A stretch of DNA of 64,000 bases from Aquitalea magnusonii (GTDB taxonomy: Bacteria; Pseudomonadota; Gammaproteobacteria; Burkholderiales; Chromobacteriaceae). The stretch covers positions 744,001 through 808,000 of the forward strand of contig NZ_AP018823.1 of the NCBI RefSeq assembly GCF_002217795.2, given 5' to 3'. The position numbers were made by a program, and so were the translations under genes. Below are positions 19,399 to 28,821 of the stretch, piece by piece (within the stretch, counting starts at the first letter, position 1; each line of letters starts with the position of its first letter). Below the pieces are notes generated by a model. The model worked only from the letters and a program-made list of their open reading frames with translations. It ran no database searches and was not told where the DNA came from.

Positions 19399-20415
19399 AT
19401 GAGCCTTGCCGTTCGTTTCCAACAGGTCAGCCGCCATTACGATGCCGTGCGCGCGGTTGACCAGATCGACCTTGCCATTGCCGAGGGCGAATTCTTTTCC
19501 ATGCTGGGGCCGTCCGGTTCCGGCAAAACCACCAGTCTGCGGCTGATTGCCGGTTTCGAGCAGCCCAGCAGTGGCTCCATCCAGATTTTCGGCCGTGAAG
19601 CCGCTGGCCTGCCGCCCAATCTGCGTGACGTCAACACCGTGTTCCAGGACTACGCGCTGTTTCCGCACATGAGTGTGCTGGACAATGTGGCCTACGGGCT
19701 GATGATCAAGGGCGTGGCCCGTGCCGAGCGTCATCGCCGTGCCGAAGCCATGCTGGAAATGGTCAAGCTGGGGCAGTACGGCAGCCGCCGCCCGTCGGCC
19801 CTGTCCGGTGGCCAGCGGCAGCGCGTGGCACTGGCGCGGGCGCTGATCCTGCAGCCGCGTGTCCTGCTGCTGGATGAACCGCTGGGCGCGCTGGACCTGA
19901 AACTGCGCGAACAGATGCAGACCGAGCTGAAAGCTCTGCAGCGCAAGCTGGGTATTACCTTCATCTATGTCACCCATGATCAGGGCGAGGCACTGTCGAT
20001 GTCGGACCGGGTGGCGGTGTTCAACAAGGGCCGTATCGAACAGATTGCCGCCCCGCAAGAACTCTACACCCGTCCGGCCACCGCCTTTGTGGCCGACTTT
20101 GTCGGTACTTCCAATGTGTTCGATGCCGCTTGGGCCGCCAGCCTGACCGGCCAGCAGCAGGCTTTTGCCGTGCGGCCAGAGCGCATACGTCCGGCACAAG
20201 ACGGCCAGGATGGTGATGGCATCCGCCTGCCCACCCGTCTGCTGGATGTGCAGTATCTGGGCGCGGTCAGCCGCTACGAGCTGGAAGCCGGCCCGGAGCG
20301 CATCATCAGCATGGTGCTGCCCAATGACGATGCGGCTGCCACGCTGGCATTGACACCGGGCCAGGCCCTTACGGTATGGCTGCCGGCACAGGCCATGCAT
20401 GCCTTGGCCGGTTGA
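19399..20415 (+). CDS. ydcT: Polyamine ABC transporter ATP-binding protein, YdcT type
   Basis: 338 residues from the ATG at 19399 (GGGAG upstream). Walker A is GPSGSGKTTS, the Q-loop is VFQDYALFPH, the signature is LSGGQRQRVALARAL and Walker B is LLLDEPLGALD. The C-terminal TOBE regulatory domain (FAVRPERIRP) is characteristic of the PotA/YdcT group. It energises uptake through the two permeases encoded next. Confidence 0.94.
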   Translation: MSLAVRFQQVSRHYDAVRAVDQIDLAIAEGEFFSMLGPSGSGKTTSLRLIAGFEQPSSGSIQIFGREAAGLPPNLRDVNTVFQDYALFPHMSVLDNVAYGLMIKGVARAERHRRAEAMLEMVKLGQYGSRRPSALSGGQRQRVALARALILQPRVLLLDEPLGALDLKLREQMQTELKALQRKLGITFIYVTHDQGEALSMSDRVAVFNKGRIEQIAAPQELYTRPATAFVADFVGTSNVFDAAWAASLTGQQQAFAVRPERIRPAQDGQDGDGIRLPTRLLDVQYLGAVSRYELEAGPERIISMVLPNDDAAATLALTPGQALTVWLPAQAMHALAG

Positions 20416-20425
20416 GGAGGACAAG

Positions 20426-21382
20426 ATGATGACTGCTTCGCTGCCCCAGGGGCAGATTGCGCCAGCCCGGCAGGGATTGCTGATACGCCTGGGCATCACC
20501 CTCTACCGTCACCCCGGCTTGCAACTGCTGTTGCTGCTGGCGCTGCCGCTGCTGTGGTTTGTGCTGGTGTATCTGGGTTCGCTGTGTACCTTGCTGGCTC
20601 AAAGCGTGTTCACTTTTGACGACTTCACCATGTCGGTCAGCCGGGAACTGACGCTGGAAAACTACCGGCAACTGCTGTCGCCGGCCAATCTGGACGTGGT
20701 GCTGCGCACCCTCAGCATGGCCACGCTGGTGTCGCTGGCCTCGGCAGTGCTGGCTTTCCCGCTGGCCTATTACATGGTGCGCTATGCCCGTGGCTGGCAG
20801 AAGGGCTTCTTTTATGTGGCGGTGATGCTGCCGATGTGGGCCAGCTATATCGTCAAGGTGTATGCCTGGACGGTGTTGCTGGCCAAGGGCGGCATCGTGT
20901 ACTGGGCCTATCAGTCGCTGGGCTTGCAGGGCATTGTCGACTGGTTGATGACACTGCCGCTGCTGGGGGGCAATTCGCTCACCACCTCCAACCTGGGGCG
21001 CTTTACCGTGTTTACCTATATCTGGCTGCCTTTCATGATCCTGCCCATCCAGGCGGCACTGGAGCGGGTGCCGGCCAATCTGCTGCAGGCCAGTAGCGAT
21101 CTGGGTGCCAGCGGTGCACAAACCTTCCGCCATGTGATTCTGCCGCTGGCTTTCCCTGGTGTGGTGGCCGGTTCCATCTTCACGTTTTCATTGACCTTGG
21201 GCGACTACATTATCCCGCAACTGATCGGCCCTTCCGGCCTGTTCATCGGCTCGATGGTGTACACCATGCAGGGTTCCATCGGCAATATGCCGCTGGCCGC
21301 CGCCTTTACCGTGGTGCCGGTGTGCATCATCGGCCTGTACCTGCTGGGTGCCCGCAAACTGGGAGCGTTCGATGCACTCTGA
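20426..21382 (+). CDS. ydcU: Polyamine ABC transporter permease, YdcU type
   Basis: 318 residues from the ATG at 20426 with GAGGAGG upstream (a second ATG follows at once). Six predicted membrane helices, and the EAA-like loop [23 protein letters not shown] that contacts the ATPase. This is the PotB-type half of the permease pair. It starts 10 bases after ydcT and overlaps ydcV by 11 bases. Confidence 0.92.
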   Translation: MMTASLPQGQIAPARQGLLIRLGITLYRHPGLQLLLLLALPLLWFVLVYLGSLCTLLAQSVFTFDDFTMSVSRELTLENYRQLLSPANLDVVLRTLSMATLVSLASAVLAFPLAYYMVRYARGWQKGFFYVAVMLPMWASYIVKVYAWTVLLAKGGIVYWAYQSLGLQGIVDWLMTLPLLGGNSLTTSNLGRFTVFTYIWLPFMILPIQAALERVPANLLQASSDLGASGAQTFRHVILPLAFPGVVAGSIFTFSLTLGDYIIPQLIGPSGLFIGSMVYTMQGSIGNMPLAAAFTVVPVCIIGLYLLGARKLGAFDAL

Positions 21383-22187
21383 TCAATCCGACCGCGCCCC
21401 GTGGTGGCTGCGCCTGCTGGCCTTTGGCGGCATTGGTTTCCTGTTTTTGCCCATTGCTGTGATTGTGCTGTATGCCTTCAATGCGGAAAGTTCGGGTTAC
21501 AGCTTTCCGCCGCAGGGCTTCACCCTGGGCTGGTTTGCCGCTGCCTTTGCCCGCGATGATGTGCTGGCCGCCATCGGCCTGTCCTTGCGGCTGGCGGCAC
21601 TGGCCACGGTGCTGGCGCTGCTGCTGGGCACACTGGCCGCCGCGGCGCTGTACCGGCGCGACTTTCTGGGCAAGGACGCCATCACCATGATGTTGATCCT
21701 GCCGATTGCACTGCCCGGCATCATCACCGGCATTGCCTTGCTGTCGGCCTTCCGGCTGGCGGACATCACGCCGGGTTTCTGGACCATCGCCATCGGCCAC
21801 GCCACTTTCTGCGTGGTGGTGGTGTACAACAACGTGATTGCACGCTTTCGCCGTATCAGCACCAGTTTGCTGGAGGCCTCGCAAGACCTGGGGGCCGATA
21901 TGTGGCAGAGCTTTCGCTATGTCATCCTGCCGCAGATTGCCACCGCGCTGCTGGCGGGCGGCATGCTGGCCTTTGCCTTGAGTTTTGACGAGATCATCGT
22001 CACCACCTTTACCGCCGGGAATGAAGTGACGCTGCCCATCTGGATGCTGAACCAGCTTACCCGGCCGCGCGATGTACCCATTACCAATGTGGTGGCCCTG
22101 TGCGTGATGCTGATGACAGCACTGCCCATTCTGGCTGCTTATACCCTGACCCGTGGCACGGAAGACATTGCCGGCAGCGGCAAATAG
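21372..22187 (+). CDS. ydcV: Polyamine ABC transporter permease, YdcV type
   Basis: 271 residues from the ATG at 21372 inside the end of ydcU. PotC-type permease with membrane helices and the EAA loop [20 protein letters not shown]. With YdcU it forms the channel of the importer. The earlier GTG in frame at 21348 would lengthen the overlap without adding conserved sequence. Confidence 0.92.
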   Translation: MHSDQSDRAPWWLRLLAFGGIGFLFLPIAVIVLYAFNAESSGYSFPPQGFTLGWFAAAFARDDVLAAIGLSLRLAALATVLALLLGTLAAAALYRRDFLGKDAITMMLILPIALPGIITGIALLSAFRLADITPGFWTIAIGHATFCVVVVYNNVIARFRRISTSLLEASQDLGADMWQSFRYVILPQIATALLAGGMLAFALSFDEIIVTTFTAGNEVTLPIWMLNQLTRPRDVPITNVVALCVMLMTALPILAAYTLTRGTEDIAGSGK

Positions 22188-22203
22188 ACGACGAGGACTG
22201 AGC

Positions 22204-23640
22204 ATGGACAAGACTCTGCAATGCAAAATGCTGATCAATGGTGAATTCGTGGCCGGGGAGGGCGATGCGGAAGCCATTCTCAACCCGGCCAGCGGTGAGC
22301 TGATCGTGAAGATCAACGAAGCATCGCTGGAACAGGTACAGGCAGCCGTGGCTGCCGCCCAGGCGGCATTCCCGGCCTGGGCCGCCACCACCCCGCGCGA
22401 GCGTGCCGAAAGGCTGCTGCAACTGGCCGATGCTATCGAGGCGCGCGGGCCGGAGTTCGCCCGGCTGGAATCGCTCAACTGCGGCAAGCCCTATCATCTG
22501 GCCCTGAATGATGAAATTCCCGCCGTGGTGGATGTGTTCCGCTTCTTTGCCGGCGCGGTGCGTGCCCAGACCGGCATGCTGGCAGGTGAATACCTGCCTG
22601 GCCATACCAGCATGATCCGCCGCGACCCGCTGGGCGTGGTGGCCTCGATTGCGCCGTGGAACTACCCGCTGATGATGGCAGCCTGGAAAATGGCACCGGC
22701 GCTGGCGGCAGGCAATACCGTGGTCCTCAAGCCATCCGAGCAGACGCCGCTATCCACGCTGAAGCTGGCCGAGCTGGTGGCCGGCCTGTTTCCGGCCGGG
22801 GTGTTCAACCTGGTGCTGGGCCGGGGCGAAAGCGTGGGCAGCCCGCTGATCTCCCAGCCGCAAGTACGGATGATTTCCATCACCGGCGATGTGTCCACCG
22901 GCCAGCGCGTGCTGGAAACCGCCGCGCGTTCGGTCAAGCGTACCCACCTGGAGCTGGGTGGCAAGGCGCCGGTCATCATTTTTGATGATGCCGACCTGGC
23001 CGCAGCCGTGGAGGGCATCCGCGCCTTCGGTTACTACAATGCCGGTCAGGATTGCACCGCCGCCTGCCGCTTGTATGTGCAAAAAGGTGTTTACGAACGC
23101 TTTGCCGCCGATCTGGCCAGCGCGGTGGGCAGCATCAAGGTGGGCCACCAGCATCTGGAAGGCGTGGAAATGGGGCCGCTGATTTCCGAGCGCCAACGCA
23201 ACCGGGTGGCCAGCTTTGTCGAGCGCGCCCAGCAACAATCACATGTGGAAGTGCTGACCGGCGGCAAGCTGGGCGAGGGGCCGGGCTTCTTCTACCAGCC
23301 TACGGTGATTGCCGGCGCACGGCAGCAGGATGAAATCGTGCAGCGTGAAGTGTTTGGCCCGGTGGTGTCCATCACCCCGTTTGATGATGCCCAGCAGGTG
23401 ATCCAGTGGGCCAATGATTCCGACTACGGCCTGGCCAGCTCGGTGTGGACGGCAGACGTGGGCCGGGCAATGCAGGTGAGCGCCCAACTGCAATACGGCT
23501 GCACCTGGGTCAACACCCACTTCATGCTGGTGAGTGAAATGCCGCATGGCGGCATGAAGCGCTCCGGCTATGGCAAGGACATGTCGATGTACGCGCTGGA
23601 AGATTACAGCTGCGTGCGCCACATCATGCTGAAGCACTAA
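22204..23640 (+). CDS. patD: Gamma-aminobutyraldehyde dehydrogenase
   Basis: 478 residues from the ATG at 22204. PatD oxidises 4-aminobutanal, made from putrescine, to GABA with NAD+. Active-site residues are Glu250 in LELGGKAP and Cys284 in [11 protein letters not shown]; the cofactor site has SIAPWNYPL and GDVSTGQRV. Position directly after the putrescine importer, as in E. coli ydcSTUV-patD, supports this substrate over other aldehydes. The aminotransferase that makes the aldehyde is not in the window. Confidence 0.92.
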   Translation: MDKTLQCKMLINGEFVAGEGDAEAILNPASGELIVKINEASLEQVQAAVAAAQAAFPAWAATTPRERAERLLQLADAIEARGPEFARLESLNCGKPYHLALNDEIPAVVDVFRFFAGAVRAQTGMLAGEYLPGHTSMIRRDPLGVVASIAPWNYPLMMAAWKMAPALAAGNTVVLKPSEQTPLSTLKLAELVAGLFPAGVFNLVLGRGESVGSPLISQPQVRMISITGDVSTGQRVLETAARSVKRTHLELGGKAPVIIFDDADLAAAVEGIRAFGYYNAGQDCTAACRLYVQKGVYERFAADLASAVGSIKVGHQHLEGVEMGPLISERQRNRVASFVERAQQQSHVEVLTGGKLGEGPGFFYQPTVIAGARQQDEIVQREVFGPVVSITPFDDAQQVIQWANDSDYGLASSVWTADVGRAMQVSAQLQYGCTWVNTHFMLVSEMPHGGMKRSGYGKDMSMYALEDYSCVRHIMLKH

Positions 23641-23742
23641 GCGCCGCCACCAAAGCGCCTGCTGCTGCCTAGCGCCTTCTTGGCCCAGGGGCGCTACGCT
23701 CTGGTGAGCAGCGCCCAAGCCCTCAGGCTGCCATCCCAGCCC

Positions 23743-23773
23743 GCCCGGTCCGTTTCTGGTGAAACGACCGGGC
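23743..23773. terminator. Terminator between patD and a convergent small gene
   Basis: GCCCGGTC-CGTTTC / GAAACG-ACCGGGC stem (one bulged C), TGGT loop. It sits between two convergent genes. Confidence 0.7.
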
Positions 23774-23777
23774 GCTT

Positions 23778-24014
23778 TCATTTGCCGCGATATTCCACCC
23801 GCTCCAGCATTTCCTCCACCGCCAACTGCAGCGCCTGGGCTGCACCATCGGCACCGGGGCGGTCGGCAAAGTCGGTCCATTCGCCATAGCGCAGCTGCCA
23901 GCCATGGAAGTCTGCCTCGTCCACCCGCAGGATGAACTCCGGCACGGAAAACACCGTACCGTCAGCGCTGCCAAGCTGGCGGTAGGCAATACTGCTGCTG
24001 TCTTCGATAAACAT
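23778..24014 (-). CDS. Conserved small hypothetical protein
   Basis: 78 residues from the ATG at 24014, with AGGA six bases upstream on the minus strand. Acidic, no signal peptide or membrane segment (MFIEDSSSIAYRQLGS at the start, LQLAVEEMLERVEYRGK at the end). I do not recognise a family. Codon use looks like that of the neighbours and the gene is followed by a terminator, so it is probably real. Confidence 0.6.
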   Translation of the reverse strand: MFIEDSSSIAYRQLGSADGTVFSVPEFILRVDEADFHGWQLRYGEWTDFADRPGADGAAQALQLAVEEMLERVEYRGK

Positions 24015-24246
24015 GGCAATCCTGTGTCCGTGCAATGCAAGCAAGCCGGTTACCTTAGCGCGCATGTGCGCTATTGACCAGCCTGGCCCGGCGGTGATTT
24101 TCCGGCGGCGAAGCGTTAACCCGCTGACTAAACTGGAAATGAGGCGCGCTGCATGTCAATGGTAAGATTGCTTGCATTTATTTACATGGCCGTACTGTTG
24201 CGGCCTGCGCTTTTGCTGCCGACCTGCCATTTCGAGATTTCCGCTC

Positions 24247-26001
24247 ATGAAACGTCTTTTGCAATCCCGGTCCGAACTGGCGCAGATCATGCTCACTTTC
24301 CGGCAGGTGTTTTACCGGCTGGCTGGTTTCAGTGCCGTCATCAATCTGCTGATGCTGCTGCCTTCCATCTACATGCTGCAGATTTACGACCGGGTGCTGC
24401 ACAGTCGCAATGAAACCACGCTGCTGATGCTCACCCTGATGGTGGTGGGGCTGTATGGCCTGATGGCGCTGCTGGAGCTGGTGCGCTCGGCGGTGCTGAT
24501 CCGGGTGGGTAACCGACTGGACATGCAGCTGAACTTTCGCGTGTTCAGCGCTGCCTTTGAGCGCAATTTGCGCCGCAACAACGGCAATGCCGGCCAGGCG
24601 CTGCACGACCTCACCACGCTGCGCCAGTTTCTCACCGGCAATGGCCTGTTTGCCTTTTTCGATGCGCCGTGGGCACCCATCTACCTGGTGGTCACTTTCA
24701 TGTTCCACTGGATGCTGGGCCTGTTCGTGCTGGCCGGCATGCTGATCCTGTGCGCGCTGGCCTGGCTGACCGAACTATCCACCCGCAAACCGCTGGGTGA
24801 GGCCAATCAGGCGGCCATTGCCGCCAGCAATTACGCCAACAACAATCTGCGCAATGCCGAAGTGATTGAAGCCATGGGCATGCTGCCGGCACTGCGCGAG
24901 CGCTGGTTCCTGCTGCAAAGCCGGGTACTGGAAAAACAGACCGAGGCTTCCGACCGCGCCGCACGCATTGGCGCGCTCTCCAAGCTGGTACGGCTGGCCT
25001 TGCAATCACTGGTGCTGGCAGTGGGGGCGGTACTGGCCATCCAGAATGAAATTTCCCCCGGCATGATGATTGCCGGTTCCATCCTGATGGGCCGCGCCTT
25101 GCAGCCGGTGGAAATGGCCATCGCCACCTGGAAGCAACTGATCTCTGCCCGCGCCGCCTATCAGCGCCTGGATGAGCTGCTGGTGGAGTATCCGGCACGC
25201 ATCAGCGGCATGAGCCTGCCGCGGCCACAAGGCAATCTGCAGCTTGAGGGCGTGGTGGCGGCAGCGCCGGGCAGCAGCCTGCCCATTCTGAAAAACATCA
25301 GCTTTGCCGTGCAACATGCCGATGTGGTGGGCATTGTCGGCCCCAGTGCGGCGGGCAAATCCACCCTGGCGCGCCTGCTGGTGGGCGTCTGGCCGGCACA
25401 GTCGGGCAAGGTGCGGCTGGACGGGGCGGATGTGTTCCAGTGGAACAAGGACGAATTGGGACCGCACATCGGTTATCTGCCGCAGGATATCGAGTTGTTT
25501 GAAGGCAGCATCGCCGAAAACATTGCCCGCTTTGGCAAGGTGGACTCGGCCTTGGTGATTGAGGCCGCCACCCGCGCCGGGGTGCATGAAATGATTCTGC
25601 GGCTGCCACAGGGCTACGACACCCGTCTGGGTGATGGCGGCAATATGCTGTCCGGCGGGCAGAAACAGCGTATTGCCCTGGCGCGTGCCATCTATGCCAG
25701 TCCGGCCGTGGTGGTGCTGGACGAGCCCAACTCCAATCTGGACGATGTGGGCGAACAAGCGCTCATCCATACCGTGATGGACCTCAAGGCTCGTGGCAGC
25801 ACCGTGCTGCTGATCACCCACCGCACCAGCATTCTCAATGCGGTGGACAAGCTGCTGGTGATGCGCGACGGTCAATTGCACCTGTTTGGCCCGCGCGACC
25901 AGGTGCTGTACGCCCTCAATCAGGCCAGCCAGCAAGCCTTGCAACAACAAGCCGCCATGCAGCAGCAGGCCGGCAAGAATCCGGATGAAACCCTGGCATG
26001 A
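24247..26001 (+). CDS. Type I secretion ABC transporter (permease-ATPase, PrtD/HasD type)
   Basis: 584 residues from the ATG at 24247; an upstream TTG frame gives no signal or domain. An N-terminal membrane domain of about six helices is fused to an ATPase: Walker A GPSAAGKST near 365, signature LSGGQKQRIALARAI near 468, Walker B VVVLDEPNSNLD, H-loop LLITHRTS. There is no N-terminal C39 peptidase, so it exports proteins by a C-terminal signal. It overlaps the adaptor gene by four bases (ATGA). The likely cargo is the protease encoded convergently at 28822-32151. Confidence 0.94.
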   Translation: MKRLLQSRSELAQIMLTFRQVFYRLAGFSAVINLLMLLPSIYMLQIYDRVLHSRNETTLLMLTLMVVGLYGLMALLELVRSAVLIRVGNRLDMQLNFRVFSAAFERNLRRNNGNAGQALHDLTTLRQFLTGNGLFAFFDAPWAPIYLVVTFMFHWMLGLFVLAGMLILCALAWLTELSTRKPLGEANQAAIAASNYANNNLRNAEVIEAMGMLPALRERWFLLQSRVLEKQTEASDRAARIGALSKLVRLALQSLVLAVGAVLAIQNEISPGMMIAGSILMGRALQPVEMAIATWKQLISARAAYQRLDELLVEYPARISGMSLPRPQGNLQLEGVVAAAPGSSLPILKNISFAVQHADVVGIVGPSAAGKSTLARLLVGVWPAQSGKVRLDGADVFQWNKDELGPHIGYLPQDIELFEGSIAENIARFGKVDSALVIEAATRAGVHEMILRLPQGYDTRLGDGGNMLSGGQKQRIALARAIYASPAVVVLDEPNSNLDDVGEQALIHTVMDLKARGSTVLLITHRTSILNAVDKLLVMRDGQLHLFGPRDQVLYALNQASQQALQQQAAMQQQAGKNPDETLA

Positions 26002-27383
26002 ATCTGTTCCGCAAATTGACTGCATTACGCCGGGAAGCAGCGGCGCCTGCCACCCCGTCGGCGATTGAACCCTTTGGCCGGGTGGATACCGACGACAAGC
26101 GCATCGGGCGCTGGGGAGTGAAGGTCCTGCTGTTTGGTTTTGGCGGTTTTGTGCTATGGGCGGCACTGGCACCGCTGGACGAGGGCGTCACCGCCAACGG
26201 CAGCGTCATCGTTGCCAGCAACCGCCAGACCGTGCAGCACCTGACCGGTGGCAGCGTGGAAAAGCTGCTGGTGAACGAGGGCGATATGGTGCGCCAAGGC
26301 CAGGCCCTGCTGACGCTGAACGATACCGAAGCACGTGCGCAATTTGGCAGTACGCTGGCGCAGTTCATTACCGCCCGTGCCATCGAGGACCGGCTGCTGG
26401 CCGAGCGTGAGGGCAGCAACAGCCTGCAGTTTTCAGCAGAACTGGATGCGCTGGGGCAGGAGCAGCCGGGCAATGCCGTGCGTGTGCAGCAGGCAAAGCA
26501 GCTACAGACCCAGTTGTTTCACACCCGGCGCGAAGGACTGCACAGCGAACTGCAGGCGCAGGATGAAAACATCAAGGGCCTGCAAGAACAATTGCGCGGT
26601 CTGCAAGGCATGAAGGCCGCCCGTGCCGAACAAAGCAAATGGCAAGACAAGGAGCTGGACGGCATCCGCGAGCTGGCGGCGGGGGGCTATGTGCCCAAGA
26701 ACCGGCTGTACCAACTGGAGCGCGGTGCTGCGGAAATCCGTGGCCAGTTGGCCGATACCATTGCCAGCATCGGCCGGGTGCAGGATGCCATTGCGGAAAC
26801 CCGGCTGCGCCAACTGGCCCGCAAGCAGGACTACCAGAAAGAAGTGGAATCACTGCTCACCGACATCCAGAAAGAAACCGCCAGCCTGCGCGACCGGCTA
26901 TCCGCGCAGCGCTATGTGCTGGCCAACAGCATTATCCGTGCGCCGCTGGCCGGGCGGGTGCTGGGGCTGAAAATGCACACCGTGGGCGGCGTGGTACAAG
27001 CCGGACAAGCCTTGCTGGAAGTGGTGCCGGAGAATCAGCCCTTGCTGATTGAGGCCATGGTGGACCCGGCGATGAGCGCCAAGGTGCATCCGGGCCTGGC
27101 GGTGGATGTCAGCTTCCCCGCGCTCAACCAGCAAACCACGCCGGTGATTCCGGGCGTGGTGGCCACCTTCTCGGCTGACCGCTTGCTGGATGCCAAAACC
27201 GGCATGCCCTATTACCTGGCCCAAGTGAAGGTGACACCGGCAGGCATGCAGTTGTTGGGTGATCAGCAGGTCAAGCCCGGCATGCCGGCCAGCATTGTCA
27301 TCAAGAGCGGGGAGCGCACCATGCTGCGCTATCTGCTCAAGCCGGTGCTCGATCGGATGAATCTGGCCTTCAAGGAAAGTTGA
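25998..27383 (+). CDS. Type I secretion membrane fusion protein (HlyD/PrtE family)
   Basis: 461 residues. One N-terminal transmembrane helix (VLLFGFGGFVLWAALAPLDEG), a lipoyl-like half motif (SVEKLLVNEGDMVRQGQ), a long coiled coil over about 150-300, then the second half motif and a beta-barrel (IRAPLAGRVLGLKMH). It bridges the inner-membrane exporter and the TolC pore. It starts within the exporter stop codon and its own stop overlaps the next start by one base. Confidence 0.94.
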   Translation: MNLFRKLTALRREAAAPATPSAIEPFGRVDTDDKRIGRWGVKVLLFGFGGFVLWAALAPLDEGVTANGSVIVASNRQTVQHLTGGSVEKLLVNEGDMVRQGQALLTLNDTEARAQFGSTLAQFITARAIEDRLLAEREGSNSLQFSAELDALGQEQPGNAVRVQQAKQLQTQLFHTRREGLHSELQAQDENIKGLQEQLRGLQGMKAARAEQSKWQDKELDGIRELAAGGYVPKNRLYQLERGAAEIRGQLADTIASIGRVQDAIAETRLRQLARKQDYQKEVESLLTDIQKETASLRDRLSAQRYVLANSIIRAPLAGRVLGLKMHTVGGVVQAGQALLEVVPENQPLLIEAMVDPAMSAKVHPGLAVDVSFPALNQQTTPVIPGVVATFSADRLLDAKTGMPYYLAQVKVTPAGMQLLGDQQVKPGMPASIVIKSGERTMLRYLLKPVLDRMNLAFKES

Positions 27384-28741
27384 TGAGCAAGCGACCGCTA
27401 TTTCGCCCGACGCTGCTGGCAGCGGCCTGCCTGTTGTTGATGCCGGCACTGTCTGCCGGCTATGGCTTGCTTGAAGGTTTGCAACTGGCCCGTGCCAACG
27501 ATGCCCAGTACCAGGCGGCGCTGGCCGAACGCGAGGCCGGTGAGGCCAATGGCCCGATGGGCCGCGCGCAGTTGCTGCCCACGCTCAATGCCAGCTTCAG
27601 CCGCAGCAAAGTGACCGGCAGCGATACCGCACCGGGCTTTACCGGTGCCATTTCCACCTCGCCGCTCAATTACATGAGCCAGGATGCGGCCATCCAGCTG
27701 CGCCAGCCATTGTTCAATCTGCAACGCTGGGCGCTGTACCAGCAGGGGCTGGCGCGGGTGGATTACAGCCAGGCGCTGTTTGCCCGCAAGGACAACGAGC
27801 TGGTGTTGCGTTATCTGTCGGCTTATCTGGGAGTGTTGCTGTCGCAGCAGAACCTGGCCCTGAGCGAAGCCAAGCTGCATGCCCTGCAAGCCGCACGTAC
27901 CCAGGCGCAGAAGCTGTTCGATCAGGGTGATGGCACGGTGACTGACATCCACGACGCGGAAGCGCGCATGGCCATGGCCGATGCGGAGGTGATTGAGGCG
28001 CGCAATATGCAGCTGATTGCCCAGCGCACCCTGCAGGTGAGCACGGGTCAGAGCGCGAGTGAGCTGGCCGAACCGGAAGCGGACATCGGTCGCTATCTTG
28101 CGTTGGAGGGGCAGTTGGCTGATTGGCGCGACAAGGCCTTGGCGCTCAGCCCGGACATCCTGGCGGCACAGCAGAATGTGCGCATTGCCGAGCAAGAGGT
28201 AAAGCGTGCCCGCGCCGGCAATTATCCGACGCTGGAACTGGTGGCCAGCAAGGACCGCTCCAGTGCCAGTTCGGTGTCCACCATCAACCAGCGCATCAGC
28301 CAGAACGTGATTGGCGTGGAGCTGAACCTGCCGTTGTTCAATGGTGGCTACAATAACGCCCAGATTGCCCAGAGCACGGCCCAGTACCGTCAGGCGCTGG
28401 CCGAACTGGACAATGCCCGCGCCCAGGTGGAGCTGGAAGTCAGCCGGCAGTTTTATGGGGTGCGCAATGGTGCCGGCAAGGTGGCTTCGCTGCAAAAAGC
28501 GGTGTTCTCCAGTGCCGAGACGGTGAAGGCCAGCAAGCTTGGGCTGGCGGCAGGGGTGAAGACGCTGACTGACATCCTCAACAGCGAGGAACAGCTATAT
28601 CAGGCCAAGCGCGACCTGCTGCTGGCGCAATACAACCAGTTGGTGAGCTGGATTGCCTTGCGTGCCGACTGTGGTGCGCTGGGCTTGGCTGACCTGGTTC
28701 TGCTGGATCGCCACTTTTCGGTGCTGCCAGGTCGGCGTTGA
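27383..28741 (+). CDS. TolC family outer membrane protein
   Basis: 452 residues from the ATG at 27383 (TGATG overlap with the adaptor). Signal peptide MSKRPLFRPTLLAAACLLLMPALSAG. Two repeated OEP domains with the long helices of the periplasmic tunnel. It completes a three-gene type I secretion operon. A dedicated TolC in the operon is usual for protease exporters of the PrtDEF kind. Confidence 0.93.
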   Translation: MSKRPLFRPTLLAAACLLLMPALSAGYGLLEGLQLARANDAQYQAALAEREAGEANGPMGRAQLLPTLNASFSRSKVTGSDTAPGFTGAISTSPLNYMSQDAAIQLRQPLFNLQRWALYQQGLARVDYSQALFARKDNELVLRYLSAYLGVLLSQQNLALSEAKLHALQAARTQAQKLFDQGDGTVTDIHDAEARMAMADAEVIEARNMQLIAQRTLQVSTGQSASELAEPEADIGRYLALEGQLADWRDKALALSPDILAAQQNVRIAEQEVKRARAGNYPTLELVASKDRSSASSVSTINQRISQNVIGVELNLPLFNGGYNNAQIAQSTAQYRQALAELDNARAQVELEVSRQFYGVRNGAGKVASLQKAVFSSAETVKASKLGLAAGVKTLTDILNSEEQLYQAKRDLLLAQYNQLVSWIALRADCGALGLADLVLLDRHFSVLPGRR

Positions 28742-28774
28742 ATCTGGCGGCAAGCTAGTGGCTTGTTGGCATGT

Positions 28775-28809
28775 AAAACGGCGTACTGCGACAGACAGTA
28801 CGCCGTTTT
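28775..28809. terminator. Strong bidirectional terminator
   Basis: Perfect 14-base stem AAAACGGCGTACTG / CAGTACGCCGTTTT with a 7-base loop. It ends both the secretion operon (+) and the protease gene (-). Confidence 0.92.
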
Positions 28810-28821
28810 GTTTGCCAGAAC

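Noticed and set aside
18133..20499. 788-codon minus-strand frame
   Set aside because: Opposite ydcS and ydcT, which carry complete family motifs; no ribosome site or domain on the minus strand.
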